A DNA stretch of 64,000 nt from Luidia sarsii (taxonomy: Eukaryota > Echinodermata > Asteroidea > Paxillosida > Luidiidae). Of this stretch, positions 46,571 through 58,527 are shown piece after piece (within the stretch, counting starts at the first letter, position 1; each line of letters opens with the position of its first letter). The translations under genes and the position numbers were made by a program. The DNA is taken from contig OX465113.1 of NCBI GenBank assembly GCA_949987565.1, forward strand, positions 7,686,551-7,750,550, read 5' to 3'. The notes below the pieces were generated by a model. That model was given only the letters and a program-made list of their open reading frames with translations. It was not told the DNA's origin and ran no database searches.

Positions 46571-46820
46571 GGGGCACTGCAAATACCAATTGGTCTTCCT
46601 GTAACGTGACCAAAGCTGTAGTGTGCAATTTCACGCAGAACCTTCCCCGGTTAACTTGTGCACACCGCCGCCGGTTCGGGCTCTTCCCCATGACAACCAA
46701 AACGCATCACACGCGGGGCACTTCTCCGGTTAACTGTGCAAATACACAGCTAGTTCGGGCTTTTCTCTTTAACCACAAGACCCTATGTCACACGAGACAC
46801 TTCCCCGGCTATACTATGCG
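46560..46820. repeat. Degenerate tandem repeat, period about 78-80 bp
   Basis: CCCCGGTTAAC, CTCCGGTTAAC and CCCCGGCTATAC at about 46645, 46723 and 46803 head similar units that also share GGTTCGGGCT and CACACG.GGCAC. Confidence 0.7.
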
Positions 46821-46825
46821 AAACA

Positions 46826-47290
46826 TTAAGCATGAACTACTCCTGAGATCAAAATGCATGACACATACCTGAGAAGACGCTTGACCGGATTCGGAGCTCG
46901 CCGTTGCTGCCGCCTGATCTGGCTCGGCGTCCGCGGTCGAAGTACTGCTCGGACCTGCTTTCTTCTTATAGGGGCGGGACCGTTGAGCGGACCGGCATCA
47001 ACCCGGTCCAACAACATTTCGATGTTGCGCTTCTTCCCTCCATTGGGGGCCAAGGCGAGAACGCGACTCCGCCACTCCGGTGATAGATCTCGGAATTGAT
47101 CAGGGTCGTCCCAACCGTCAGCGACCAGAGCTTGGAAGCTTTTCACGGAGACCTTGAAACTGGCGCATATAGCCCACGAAAAAGCTTAGGGGCCAGCACC
47201 CTCGTTGACGACTTCTGCGTAAGCCCCAGCGGCCCAGCGCTTTCTTCAATTGGGTCAAACATACTCTCCATTTTGAGAAATTGAGGGAAA
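46826..47290 (-). pseudogene. Unrecognised retroelement-like frames
   Basis: Two overlapping minus-strand frames, one starting MESMFDPIEESAGPLGL (47274 down) and one with LSPEWRSRVLALAPNGGKKR and a basic C terminus, look like one protein shifted in frame near 47130. Composition (basic, Arg/Pro-rich tail) would suit a gag or LINE ORF1, but I see no zinc knuckle and do not assign it. Confidence 0.3.
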
Positions 47291-47299
47291 TGTAACTGT

Positions 47300-48860
47300 T
47301 CGTACAGGCGATAGGGAAAAACGGCCCCATAGAACGAAACGTATCGCAAAGATCCGTATTGCGCACCCTGATGCAAACAACGCAACTGAGGCACTACGCC
47401 TCAGTGACTTTCCTCTGCTCAACACAAAGCCACCCTGAATATTTCGGATTGGCCAGAGCCGCACCCTAATTCTGGCTTACATCGGTGAATTACGTTGTGC
47501 ATCAATGCCCCGATTTGAATAAAATTTGCAAAAAGGCCGGATCCTGCCCCGCTTAAACAATCTTTTCGATGGACACAAAGGGCATGCCTAAGCAAGGCGT
47601 ACAACACATTGCTCGCCGAAGTGGAAACAGGACTGCGCAAATCAGACGCCCTCGATTTAAATAAACGCCGCCCGATAAAACTCGCTAAACCTTCGCCACT
47701 CTTTCCTAACAACTAAATCTCGTCGCGGAGAGCCAACGTCTCTCCCCTGTACCCCTTACCAAATCTGCCCTCAGCATCCCGGACCCTCCAGCGAAACTTC
47801 AAATCTCCCCGGCCGGCGGTACCGGATTCATGCTCCTGAGCTTCGAGCGAAACACGTCCCGTTGCCAGAATCGCGACTGACGATGGTCAGTCGCCCTCTA
47901 CGTTCACGGCGGTGCAAATAGGTACTGTATATAATATTTACAATATTTATAATAAGTATCGATGGAATACATTTTCAGGGGAGCATGCTTGGTGCACACC
48001 GGCTGGTTTGCATTTGGTGTGCAACATCGAAGGAGCTTACATGATTAATAAATAATGCATGAAACATGAATTACGGCATGTGTTATTACTTTGTGGTGAA
48101 ATACTGCTATAATTCCTCCGTATTATATTTGTTGACTTGCTCCAAACAAGTGCGCAATGGTTTTACATTTACAATTATCTTTTTTTTTTTTTTTTTTCAA
48201 TACAATTTTGCTGATGGCTTTGTGTTTGTTCACATAATAGGCAGAAACAATATTGGCCTAGGGCGCCCCCACGCGCTCAGTTCACCCGCCCATGCAGCTA
48301 ATAAACACCCCACCAGGTTCAACACGTTGCGAAAACGTGCTGAACTTAGTGGTTACGTCACCCACCCATCTCAGCACGGCCGCCCAGCTCAGACCGTGAC
48401 ACCGGTACAACTACTGAGTTGCCGGTCATTATAACGGCAAATAAAAAGTGTGAAATATGTTTTCTTCTGAATTCAGCATCTTCGATTCGAAGGTTGTTGT
48501 CCTCAGGTTCACGTTATCTTTCGAGAAAAAATGCTATCATCCCCTGGTATTTATTTCCTATACCAAGGGCTGCATGTGTTCTACTGTGTACACTCTACAT
48601 AACGGTTCTCTGCTTCTGGCAAGGGGCCAAACTGAATGATACCAGCTCCATGCATCTTCATAGGAGACCACAATCTCGAAGTGGTCGGAAGTTTTACCTA
48701 CCGGAGGTCTACCATCTCAATCGACTTTTCTCTGGACGCCAAGCTAAACGCGTAGATTTGCAAGTGTTAGTTCCCTATTTACTGCTAAGGAACTCAAATA
48801 ATCCAAAACTGTAGAGACTTTCCACATCTTTGAATACTTAGGCCTTGGTGGCATTAAATT
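47300..48860. other. Mixed unassigned sequence
   Basis: GC-rich to 47920, then AT-rich. A run of 19 T lies at 48180-48198. No frame here has a recognisable domain. Confidence 0.4.
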
Positions 48861-48864
48861 AAAG

Positions 48865-49930
48865 ACACCTTTGAGCAGGCGTGTCACTAAGGGGTGTTGG
48901 CCAAATGCGTGGCCCTGAATTGATCAAGCCTATGACTCTGGCGAGATCGCGTATGGAGACAATCGGTTTTGAGAGAAGCTGAGCACCTTCCCTTTGTAAT
49001 TTGTCGATTTTCGATCCAGGAACTTTGAGAGTCATAGCAAGTGAATCAAACTCAAAGCCAATATAGCATATGCTTGTATGAGGGATTAGGCAACATTTCT
49101 TTCTATTGATAACGAACCCCAATGATTCGAGTAAGTTCACCACAAATGTGGTATGGCTTAAACTCTGGTCAACCGAGGAAGCCAATTTGAGCATATCGTC
49201 CAGGAAGATAACCAGACGAATGCCTTTACTTCTAGCCAAAGCTAGGACTAGTTTCATAACTTTCGTAAAAATGCGAGGGGCTGAGCTCAGCCCAAAGGGT
49301 AAGCAAGTAAAAGCATAATAAAGAAAACGTTAGGTAATTCTGCTGACCAGTGCACATCAGTATTGAAAAGTAAGCATCTTTCAGATCAATTGATGTGAGC
49401 AGATCCTTGTCCTGCATGATATCTTTCACAAGTTTGGCACTTTCCATCTTAAAGTGTTCATACCGAACAAACTTGTTGAGATCTTTCAAATTCATAACCG
49501 GTCTCAGGTCACCCTATTTCTTCGGGATAACGAATATGTTTGACACAAACTTGCATTCGGAACGGAGGATGGGCCGAATGGCCGCCTTTTTCAGGAGATC
49601 TTGAATTTCCTTTTGGATAACACTCTTTCCGTCATCGGAAAGAGATTGAACAGAGATTGAAATTGAACAGGTTCCTCCACAAAATCAATCTGACAACCAG
49701 AAATAGTTTGCAATATCCATCTATATCCGAGGCTATCTGAGACCATTTATCTTTGAAAGATCTCAAGTGTCCAGTAGTCACCAGACTATCAGATAAGCAA
49801 GAAGAAGGTACCGGTACATACCAGTTTTTTGCTTCAGAGGCTGCTTGGCTTGATTCTGCCGGCCTTGATCGGGTATGCTTGCCCCATGAACGACCTCAAC
49901 GGTAGCCGCTCGAGTTGTAAGTGAACGAAG
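48865..49930 (-). pseudogene. DIRS1-type reverse transcriptase
   Basis: The minus strand carries, from 49930 down, the gag-RT linker and W..IASDIDGY lead-in, then FVSNIF-like and VMNLKDLNKFVRYEHFKME, TSIDLKDAYFSI, the catalytic IFLDDMLKLAS and SICYIGFEFDSLAMTLKVPG. FLDD in place of YLDD and the KMES/IDLKDAY motifs are typical of DIRS1-like RT. Several stops and frameshifts (for example near 49260 and 49500). Confidence 0.82.
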
Positions 49931-50056
49931 ATTGTCCATAATTTGGGCGGTCCCGCTTAAATTGCGTGCGACTTTCAGGTCAATTTCGGAACTTTCGGGG
50001 ATATTCGGGGATTATACCCACCCACCCAACAGGGATATTTTCATTCAGTTTTCTGG

Positions 50057-51443
50057 TTGCTGCTTCCCCCTTTCTTTCTTTTTTCTCCCAATTTATTTCT
50101 TTTTCTCTTCCCAGTCATGCCAAATCTTGAGTCTAGTTTCACCTGCGGAATGTCAGGTCACTGGTCCAGACAGTGTCCCTTCTCTTTCGGCTCCAACAAC
50201 TACTCCCGCTACCGGACCCAGAAAAGAAGCAACCCGGCCGGCCCCTACGGAAACAGACCCAACTCATATTGGCTTGGACCATCTTCCAGAGCCTTGCCCC
50301 AGTTCCCAGGCCAGACCACATCTGCCTCTCCAGAGCCTTTCGACACCCTCAGCACCTCCGCTGCCTCAGTCACAACAAAGGCGCAATAGAAAAGAAATCT
50401 GCGACAAATTCCAAGATGTACTTAAGATTGTTCGGAGACACACATTTTGGCTTAATTTCCTTCTCCAATTGGATGGTTTAAAGAATAATATCTTATTATA
50501 CGCAATATTCGCCAAGTCTGAGGCAACAGTAAAGTCCTATTTCTACAAATGTCGTCAATTTCTTTTCTGGTTAGATTCTAAATGTTTTCTCCAATTTCTC
50601 CCCGTTTCAGAAGAAATTCTCGCAAGTTATCTGTCTCATACAAAATTAGTTTCCAATTCAGACAGCATTTTGGTATCAACCGCCGTCTCATTGAAATGGT
50701 AACATTTTCTAGTTAATATGAAAAACAACCCAATTGATTCTCCGATTATTCAACACGTCATCGTTAGTGGCAGACGGGATCTACACCACCCTCCGGTACA
50801 AAAGCAACCCATTTCACTAACTCAAGTTAAAGCTATTATCGATCTTTTGACAGGCCCGAAGCTTCACTCCCAGATCTTCGCTCTGCATGTTATGTTTCTC
50901 TTTAAAATACGCACTCCTTTTTCGACATAATGAAATGGCCGGTATAAAAGCGAGTCATTTATCAGAACTAGAAGACAAAAAGGGTATCTCCATATTTATT
51001 CCCAAAATCAAAACCGATGTTTTTATTGATGGATGCACTGCCTTTCTTTCTGACACCTTGAATGAATATTCTCCGGTTACAGTTTACGCCGATTCTTAGA
51101 TGCTTCTGGTATTACATTCGGCGAGAACAAATTTTTATTCACACCTATTTCCTTTTTGTTCAGTACAAAGACGTACAAAATCGGTGCCGACAGACCTTTG
51201 AGTTATACTAGATGCAGAGAATTATTTTTCGAAGCTCTTAGACGCACAGGTGTAACGAATCCAAAAACATACGGCCTCCACAGTCTAAGATCTGGCGGTG
51301 CCTCTCATTTGGCAAACAAGCATATTCTGGAACCTTTAATTATGAAACACGGTCGATGGATAACTTCCGAGGCAAAAAAAAGATATGTTAGGTGTAATAT
51401 TTCAGAAAGGTTACATCTCTCAGAGACTCTTTTCAAAGAATAG
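50057..51443 (+). pseudogene. Tyrosine recombinase with upstream Cys/His motif (DIRS-type)
   Basis: An N-terminal stretch at about 50145-50180 reads CGMSGHWSRQC, a knuckle lacking its first Cys. The recombinase follows: SEATVKSYFYKCRQFLFWLD (core-binding), LLFRHNEMAGIKASHL (first catalytic Arg, split by a frameshift at about 50910), then YGLHSLRSGGASHLA (His-x-x-Arg), KHGRW and KKRYV with the nucleophilic Tyr kept. Four frame segments (breaks near 50700, 50910 and 51100). It faces away from the RT at 48865-49930. Confidence 0.82.
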
Positions 51444-51554
51444 GCCTAGCTGACTCGATAACAACTTATGATGTACCCAAAAAACCAAATCCCTGTATAG
51501 ACAGTACAGTATTATGCTTATTTATTTATTATTATTTATAAAAAAAGAAAGAAA

Positions 51555-51815
51555 GAAAAAGGATCAGGTGATCCAAGTGGGTCAGGCGCCCAGTCATAGA
51601 AGTAATTTAAAGAATAAGAGTGAAGAAAGAACTGAATTGGTCAGATGACCAGAGATCCACGTTGGTCAGGAGCCAAGCATTTACTAATACTAAGAAGATT
51701 TGTGTGATATTGTCAGATGACAAAAAAGGATCAGATGATCCAATTCAAAACTGGCGCCCAAGAAAGAAAGAGTTGTGATATGGTGATCAGAACTGATGAT
51801 CCAAGTCAACTAGTT
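51555..51815. repeat. Degenerate GATCAG/TGATCC-rich direct repeats
   Basis: Phrases such as GGATCAGGTGATCCAAG, GGTCAGATGACCAGAGATCC, GGATCAGATGATCC and GATCAGAACTGATGATCC recur. The stretch directly follows the recombinase and probably belongs to the non-coding end of that element. Confidence 0.6.
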
Positions 51816-51965
51816 GTGTATTCGTTTTATGAATGTAAAACATTGATCTTAGTTTTATCCCATACTGTAATAAATAGTCTTAAAACTCCAACCAGTGCCA
51901 AATGTCCTTCTTATGGCGTCCCATTAATACTAAACTGTTTTTCATGCGTATGAGCACAGCGAAGT

Positions 51966-52708
51966 AGCATGAAATTATCATCAACACCATTTGATGTGAA
52001 GAGCGGTGTGAAGCAGGGCTGCATGGTTGCCCCGACCCTCTTTGGCATCTACTTTGTCGTCATGCTCAGATATGCCTTCGGGATCTCCACTGAAAGGAGC
52101 TATACCTCCATAGGCCTACTCACTCTAACGTGGAATGTACAATTTGGCGAGGCTGAGAGCCAAGACCAAGATCCGCGAAGTCCTCATCAGAGACCTGCTG
52201 TTCGCGGTTGATGCAGCCCTTGTCGCTCACGAGGAAGAACATCTCCAGAGGCTCATGGACCGCTTCTCCCAGGCATGCGAGGACTTCAGACTTACCATCA
52301 CCCTGAAGAAAACCAACATCTTAAGCCGTCAACGTCACCTTCGGTGGCTTGGTCACGTCCGCAGAATGCAGGACGGCAGGATCCCCAAAGACTTGCTCTT
52401 TGGGCTTGCACGAGGGAAGAGAGCGCAGGGTCGCCCGTGCCTTCGTTACAAAGATGTCTGCAAGAGAAATCTAAAGGCTGGGGTATCGATGTGAAAGGGG
52501 TGGGAAGAGCTTGCTAAGGCCCTTCCAGTGGAGACAAGAGCTGTCATGTGGTCTGCGCCGGGGGGAGAACATACGCCTGGCTTCAGATGAGAAGTCCAAG
52601 AGGTCCAAGCGCAATAACAGCCACCGTCATCAGGCTGCACCTACTCGGTTCCAGTGCAACCACTGCACTAGGGTCCGCCACTCCCGTATTGGCTTGCATA
52701 GTCGATGA
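51966..52708 (+). pseudogene. LINE RT fragment, internally deleted
   Basis: VKSGVKQGCMVAPTLFGIYF is the LINE RT box B; the catalytic position follows as a shifted LLFAVDAAL where LLFADDAAL is expected. The frame jumps from LTITLKKTNIL to RHLRWLGHVRRMQDGRIPKD, so the middle of the C-terminal domain is lost. It ends in the Cys/His motif FQCNHCTRV..SRIGLHSR, usual for such elements. Confidence 0.8.
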
Positions 52709-52899
52709 TCACCCGTGACCGAAGATGCCAATGAAACAAGACTTAGTGAGCAATATTTAGGCCAAGCGTGAGGCGTGCTGAGCACTCTCCTCGAACTGCC
52801 TTCCACCTGCGACGTCCCAGGAGACCCCTGGGTGAGCATTACCTGGCAGGAAGGTGTCACAAACAAGGATGTCCTGTCCTGGGAAGGGTTGCCTAGCAT

Positions 52900-53015
52900 G
52901 TTCGCTGTGCTATCCTAGACACGTCTGTGCTTGCATGGGGATCTCAGTCGCATAGACGACAGTCGCATCACGAAAGACGTACTTTACGGCGAGCTGCAGG
53001 ACACAGGCCTGCTCC
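52900..53015 (+). pseudogene. Second small LINE RT C-terminal scrap
   Basis: The plus strand reads GDLSRIDDSRITKDVLYGEL, the same C-terminal RT motif as at 52345-52400 but diverged, so it comes from another copy. Confidence 0.6.
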
Positions 53016-53049
53016 AATTCCCGGTGGGTCACTCCAATAATCACGCTGC

Positions 53050-54970
53050 GCTTTATCGCTCACGGGTCAAATACGTCAACTCTCAAGAATTTGGGAATTT
53101 GTAAAAGTTTGACCCTCTGGAACTAGTCGGATCCTCCATTTATAACGAATTTTTCATCGGTATTTTTCAGGTTTAATAACCCAATTTTTTCAAAAAAGAT
53201 AACTCGCAGATATAGCGGAAAAACCTCAAAAATGGCAATTTTTTTTTTTCGATGATGATATAGCATTAGCAATTTAAATTGTGAAAAGGTCAGGTGGCAA
53301 CAAATGTGAATTCTTGGATCTAAATTCCCTGATCTACCGCTTATACAGGCCTGTCGACGGTACTTACGAATAAAGGTACAAGTTGAGCTGACCGGCGTGA
53401 TAAGTGAGATATTTTATAGTATACAAATACATTTCTCGAAACAAATTCCGTTTCTCGAAGGCTACCCTGCAATGTGATCTGCGCCGCCCACGAGATTCAC
53501 GGGTATAGACCTTTTTCACCCGCGTGACCAAAACACGTAAAACAAAAGCACCGTGCCGCCACGTTGGACCGCTTTTTACGGAAAGTGTACGCACAACCAT
53601 ACGGTACAACTGAAGTTTACATTGTGCGCTGCCATTGTAAAGCGGTCCAGCATGACGTCACGTGAAAAGGTCGTCGCCGCGGTACGATCATGGGACGTAC
53701 TACGACACCATTGGCAGCCAGTGGACGTGTCACGCGTACGGGCCTTTATAGCCGAGTTTTCTCGTCCGGGGTCACGCACGAATTTGCGCCGCGGCTTACA
53801 CGAGGTTTTGCGAGACTGAATTCGAGACTACGGAAAACACAGGAAAATACCCCGATGTAGCATAGGTGCTGCCAAGATGGCGTGGTAAGTGGATAGCTGA
53901 CATCGTGCTCTCTATTTTCATATCAAATATGTCCACTTTCGTTAATATTTTGGACATGTAACAGCGCGACCAAAAAAAGCATACTTTCTGGACCAAAATC
54001 CGACGGCCAGTTTTCCGTAGGTGTACATCGAATTCTTAAAAACAGTCGAAATAAACCACATATTTCACGAGAAAGGGGAGATTGAATGCTTCATGTACAT
54101 GTATAATACAAGGAGGAGCCTTTCCGTTTTCGGCTCAAATCGCCAACTGAAAATTGGCGACTTTCGCGAGATTTCACCGAAGTAGGCCCATTTCCGTACA
54201 CAATCATGGTCTGCTCGTGTACATGTACAGTACACGTACTGTACATGTACATGTACGTGTACTGTACATATCATGTACACAATCACAATTACAATACCCG
54301 GCCGTGCAGTACATGTACAGTACATGTGTGCCCAAGCAATGACTTATTAATATTCAGCAGGCTAACTTGGCATTGTCCAATCAGGGCGCGCGCTTTTCCA
54401 TTCAGGTCACAAGGTCACGGATTTTCCTGCTCGAATAATGGCGGCCGATCCCCTACGTTAAAAAGTGGGGAACTCGTTGAGAACTTCAGGTGTACATCGC
54501 ATTCTTAAAACACCTACGACATCATCTTCACGGGGTTTTGCTAGATCAAGGTACACTCTTTCCCATGATTACCTCAGCTAAGAGGATACTTTTGTTTTCG
54601 GCGAGAAAAATAAGAATTTACGTCGCACTTTTTCAGTCGATTTTTCGGTAAAATACCAACCCTCGAAATACATATTAATCCTTCTTTTGGAAAAGAAAAA
54701 CCTTATTGGAGGCACGCATTAGATCTTCAACTACCTAGAAAAGTTGGATTTGAAAGGATTTGATACGCTGAGGCATAGAAAACGACAATTTTCCGAAGCC
54801 TTTTTCAAGGCCGCTTTCGCTGTGCTCACGTGACATTCGATTTGTGTGGACGAGAAATTTGGGGTCAACGCGTGACACGTCCACTGGCTGATTGGATTGA
54901 ATGGCGAGCACGCGATATATACGTAACTCAGAGCTGGAACTTGAGCTGTTAAAGTTCCTTCTGTATCGTG
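53050..54970. other. CpG-rich, palindrome-rich stretch without recognised gene
   Basis: GC- and CpG-richer than the host introns. TGACGTCACGTG (53652-53663, a CRE-like site overlapping an E-box) and CCAAGATGGCG (53873-53883, a YY1-like site) occur. The 20-bp CCAGTGGACGTGTCACGCGT at 53718-53737 returns inverted at 54868-54887. Frames at 53553-53819 and 54731-55030 share peptide pieces only because of this inverted repeat. Confidence 0.5.
54214..54325. repeat. TACATGTAC-type palindromic tract
   Basis: Alternating GTACATGTAC, GTACACGTAC and GTACTGTACATGTAC make a long near-palindrome. Confidence 0.85.
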
Positions 54971-54976
54971 AGGGGC

Positions 54977-56436
54977 CCAGTTTTCGACGGTACGCGTTTT
55001 CGACCCTTGGCCTTCTAACTCGCATCGCACGATGAAAACAACTCTGTATAACGATCTCAGACTTTGTATCTTCCGGTTTGTTTCCTGCTCTTGTCCGTCA
55101 CCGAAAATGTGGAAAGTTAAGGCTCTTCCGGTAGGCCAAACACGTGTGATTCAAAAAGGTGCTCCTTTGGGGTCTATTTTCCTAGGTACGATACAAAATT
55201 GGCAGTTGCTTCGTAGCACCAGTTTTCTTTATTGTTGGTCCATAACAAACCACAACATACGTAGACAAACATTATATCACGCAACTTGAGGCAGCCCCAT
55301 CTGGGTAAAAATTATGGAGGTTCCTAAAGGGCGTCTCGCTTATATAATTTTTTAATTTTTTTAAATTATTATTTAAAGGCATAAAGTAACATGGCCTAAT
55401 AGGCTTTTAAACAATTATAAAAAAATAAAAGGGCAGCTAGAGAAAGTACCACGAAGGAGGAAATGTGTCTCTTGAGTGACATTGGGAAAGGTCATAACTA
55501 AAGAAGCAGTGAGAAAGAGGATTGTGGAGTTTTTTTAAATGTCACAGAATAAGACATCAACCAGATAAAAAATACAACCCCACCAAAAGGGCAAAGAAAA
55601 AAGAATCTGCTTCCATGGCTGAATCACAATTAGCTTGGGCCAAGCCGAACAATCACATCCTGCCTTGAAGTATCTTCTGATGTGGAAATTAACAAGGATA
55701 AGAAATGCTGCGTGTGTCACTCATAGATACCGCCCTACCATATTTCATCTCTATGGTTTACTTGAAGATCCAAATGAAAAAAATTTAAAAGATATCTTTC
55801 AGTTAAATGAACTTCTTTTCAAATTTTAAGAAAATTATTCTCAATTTGAATTATTCATTATGGTGATTAAATTTATTTCCTTATTACAATGAGGACAGTT
55901 TTGATGATTTGGAAAAGGATGGGAAAGGAGAGGGTAGCATGAAGGGAAAGGAGTTGATAGGTGATAACAAAAAGTCAATCCTCCCCATCTCAAAGTGGCT
56001 CAGGGCAATGTGACAAAATTAATGCAAACCAATACGTTTAAAGCATAAATTATGTATGTTTTGAAGAAAGTGTTAGAAGCAGTGTCGAAAAAAACCCTGA
56101 AAGATGAAAAAAAAAAAATACAGAGAAGAATTTTACAGTGCCACACAGCATTTGAGTTATTCTAAGAATTTATTTTGCGTTTGGCTGCACTGGGACACCA
56201 ATAACTAAACACCACCGTCGAAAATAGGTCACGATGCTTACTGCGCGGTGCGCAGTGGACATCAACAAAACCCGGTAATGTTACGGAATTGACAGGGTTG
56301 ATCAACATTCTCCATGATTATTCTAATAGGCTGTGGTGTGGAGAAAGTGACTGAGACCCCTTTTAGTGTGATACATTCGTTCACATTGGTCAGCTTGAAG
56401 AAAAGGCCTGATATCGTCGAAAACCGGTCACTGGAG
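54977..56436 (+). mobile_element. Unnamed TIR element, copy 3 (most complete)
   Basis: Left end AGTTTTCGACGGTACGCGTTTTCGAC, right end ATCGTCGAAAACCGGTCACTGG; a subterminal ACCGTCGAAAATAGG sits at about 56213. It contains both the stretches shared by copies 1 and 2 and the middle part found only in copy 1. The short frame of copy 1 is broken here. No transposase I recognise, so it is probably non-autonomous. Confidence 0.75.
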
Positions 56437-56797
56437 TATGAGACTGGATTACTGGACTCATCAACGGGGTCTTCTGCACGGGGAAACTTGGAAATACGCC
56501 CTAGTTACGTATGTTGACCTCGTCCACGCGCGATTCAACGTTTGTCCCTAGAAAATCTTAAGATGATCTGGGTAGCATTTATGTTGCATCCATCCACTGC
56601 ACAACTGCACAAGACCGTGGCGTGTTTCACATGATTCGGGAACTCAACAAGTCGACAAAGCTGGAAAGATCGACGAAAAGCGACACGAGCAAGTATCGTA
56701 CTGTACATGTATCACTGTAGTGTGTTCATTTCCTGGCCAGGCTTTACATTGCGCTTCTCTCAGTGACGTATAGGGGTCATTGACATATCATGAATAC

Positions 56798-56920
56798 TGT
56801 AACAAAATTTAAAAATGAGGTTTTTTTCCCCCTCATTATTGTGCCCCTTAAGTTCCAATTTGTAGCGCCCCCATTTGGTCAATTTTAGTTATGTCTGGTA
56901 GAATTAGCTTTCCCTCTGGG
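56798..56920 (+). repeat. Truncated 5' LTR of gypsy element 2
   Basis: Nearly identical to the first part of the 3' LTR (59203 on) up to CCCTCTGGG; the remaining roughly 540 bases are missing. Confidence 0.92.
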
Positions 56921-57418
56921 TATGCGAGCCGTAAACTTAGTAAAACAGAACGCAATTACAGTGTCACCAGGCGTGAGCTTTTAGCTGTCGTTCATTTTGT
57001 CAAGCATTTCAGACATTACTTGTTTGGTAAAAAGTTTACCCTAAGAACAGACCATGGATCTTTACGTTGGCTTTTTAATTTTAAGAACATTCAGGGCCAA
57101 CTTGCAAGATGGCTTGAGACGTTATGTTCCTTTGATTTTGATATTTGCCACAGACCCGGTACTCGGCACAAAAATGCCGATGCTTTGTCCCGTCGTGGTG
57201 AAGAGTTTGATACCAGCCAACATAAAACTGGTTTTCACAAATTTAAAGTAATCTGTGGTTCTCTGAGTCAAGTCTTTGCAGGTTGGGATGAGGATGACTT
57301 CCGAAAAGCACAAGGAAAAGATCCATCATTAGCTCCAATCATCAAGTGGATGAAAGAGAGTTTTCAGAAACCACCACGTAGAGAAGTGTTGAGCTATGGT
57401 AGAGAAACGAAAGGGTAG
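56891..57418 (+). pseudogene. Gypsy element 2 RNase H
   Basis: The open frame starts in the LTR (MSGRISFPSG) and continues YASRKLSKTERNYSVTRREL (catalytic Glu), FTLRTDHGSLRWL (catalytic Asp) and CHRPGTRHKNADALSR. This covers the last two thirds of an RNase H; the first catalytic Asp and all of gag, protease and RT are lost. TAG at 57416-57418 ends it, and a TGA at 57428-57430 follows in the same frame before integrase. Confidence 0.9.
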
Positions 57419-57436
57419 TGGTATCAGTGAGACCAG

Positions 57437-58527
57437 TTGGAACTTAGAAATGGTATGTTGTATAGAAAATTTATTGTAAATTCATCTGTTGTCTGGCAAC
57501 TTGTTGTTCCGAGAGCTAAGGTGAAGCAAGTTTTTGCTCAGGCTCATAGTTCCAGAACGGGTGGTCATCTTGGACGACAGAGAAAATTCAAAAAGATTCA
57601 ACGATTATTTTATTGGATTGGTTACCGTAGTGAGGTGGAACATGTCAAACAATGTTATGCTTGTGCCAGACGTACATGTAAATGTCCGGCTCCAAAGTCG
57701 CGAGTCCCTCTTGACCCTTCTTTTGTTGGTGCACCATTGGAAAGATTGGGCATAGACATTTTTGGACCATTACCAAGTTCAAAACATGGAAACAGATATG
57801 TTTTAGTTGTCATGGATTACTTCACTAAGTGGGCAGAGGGATATCCTATACGTAACCAGGAGGCAAAAACAATTGCGAATTTTAGTAGAACAATTTATAT
57901 ATCGCTTTGGTGTTCCAATGAGTATTCATTCTGACCAAGGAACTAATTTTGAGAGTCAAATATTCCAATCTGTCTGTCAGTTGCTGGGAATAAATAAAAC
58001 CCGCACAACACCTTACCATCCTCAGTCAGATGGTCTTGTTGAACGATTTAATTGTACAATACAGACCCTTCTCAGCATGTATGTTAGCGAAGACCAGTCT
58101 GATTGGGATGAACACCTCCCATATGCCATGATGGCGTATAGGGCGAGTGAGCAAGAAACAACTAGTGTCAGTCCCAATCGAATGATGTTTGAAAGAGAAT
58201 TGTCATTGCCACTAGATTTGTTGGTCACCCAACCTAATGGAAGAGAAAACACAAGTGATGACGAATATGCATCCAACCTTTATTCTAAGATGCAAAAATC
58301 ATTTGAAGTTGCAAGAACTAAAATTAAAGGGTGAACAGAAAAGACAAAAACAGCTATATGATGCAAAACTAAAAGGCAAACTATATTCTGTTGATGATAG
58401 AGTTTGGCTGTATAATTATGTTCGTAAAGTTGGACTTAGTCCCAAACTCCAGTCACACTGGAAAGGTCCTTATCAAGTTATCAAGTGTATATCTGACGCA
58501 GTTTACCGCATCAAACGGGTGTCTTAA
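57437..58527 (+). pseudogene. Gypsy element 2 integrase
   Basis: The H2C2 zinc-binding domain reads HSSRTGGHLG..YACARRTC, followed by the catalytic core with LGIDIFGPLP (Asp), SDQGTNFES (Asp) and TPYHPQSDGLVERFN (Glu), i.e. a full D,D-35-E triad. Frameshifts lie at about 57880 and about 58320. The C-terminal domain in the last frame reads VDDRVWLYNY and SHWKGPYQVIKCISDAVYRI. It would insert element DNA; the frameshifts make it inactive. Confidence 0.9.

Noticed and set aside
52630..52899. Minus-strand frame opposite the LINE tail
   Set aside because: It is the antisense shadow of the LINE C-terminal fragments.
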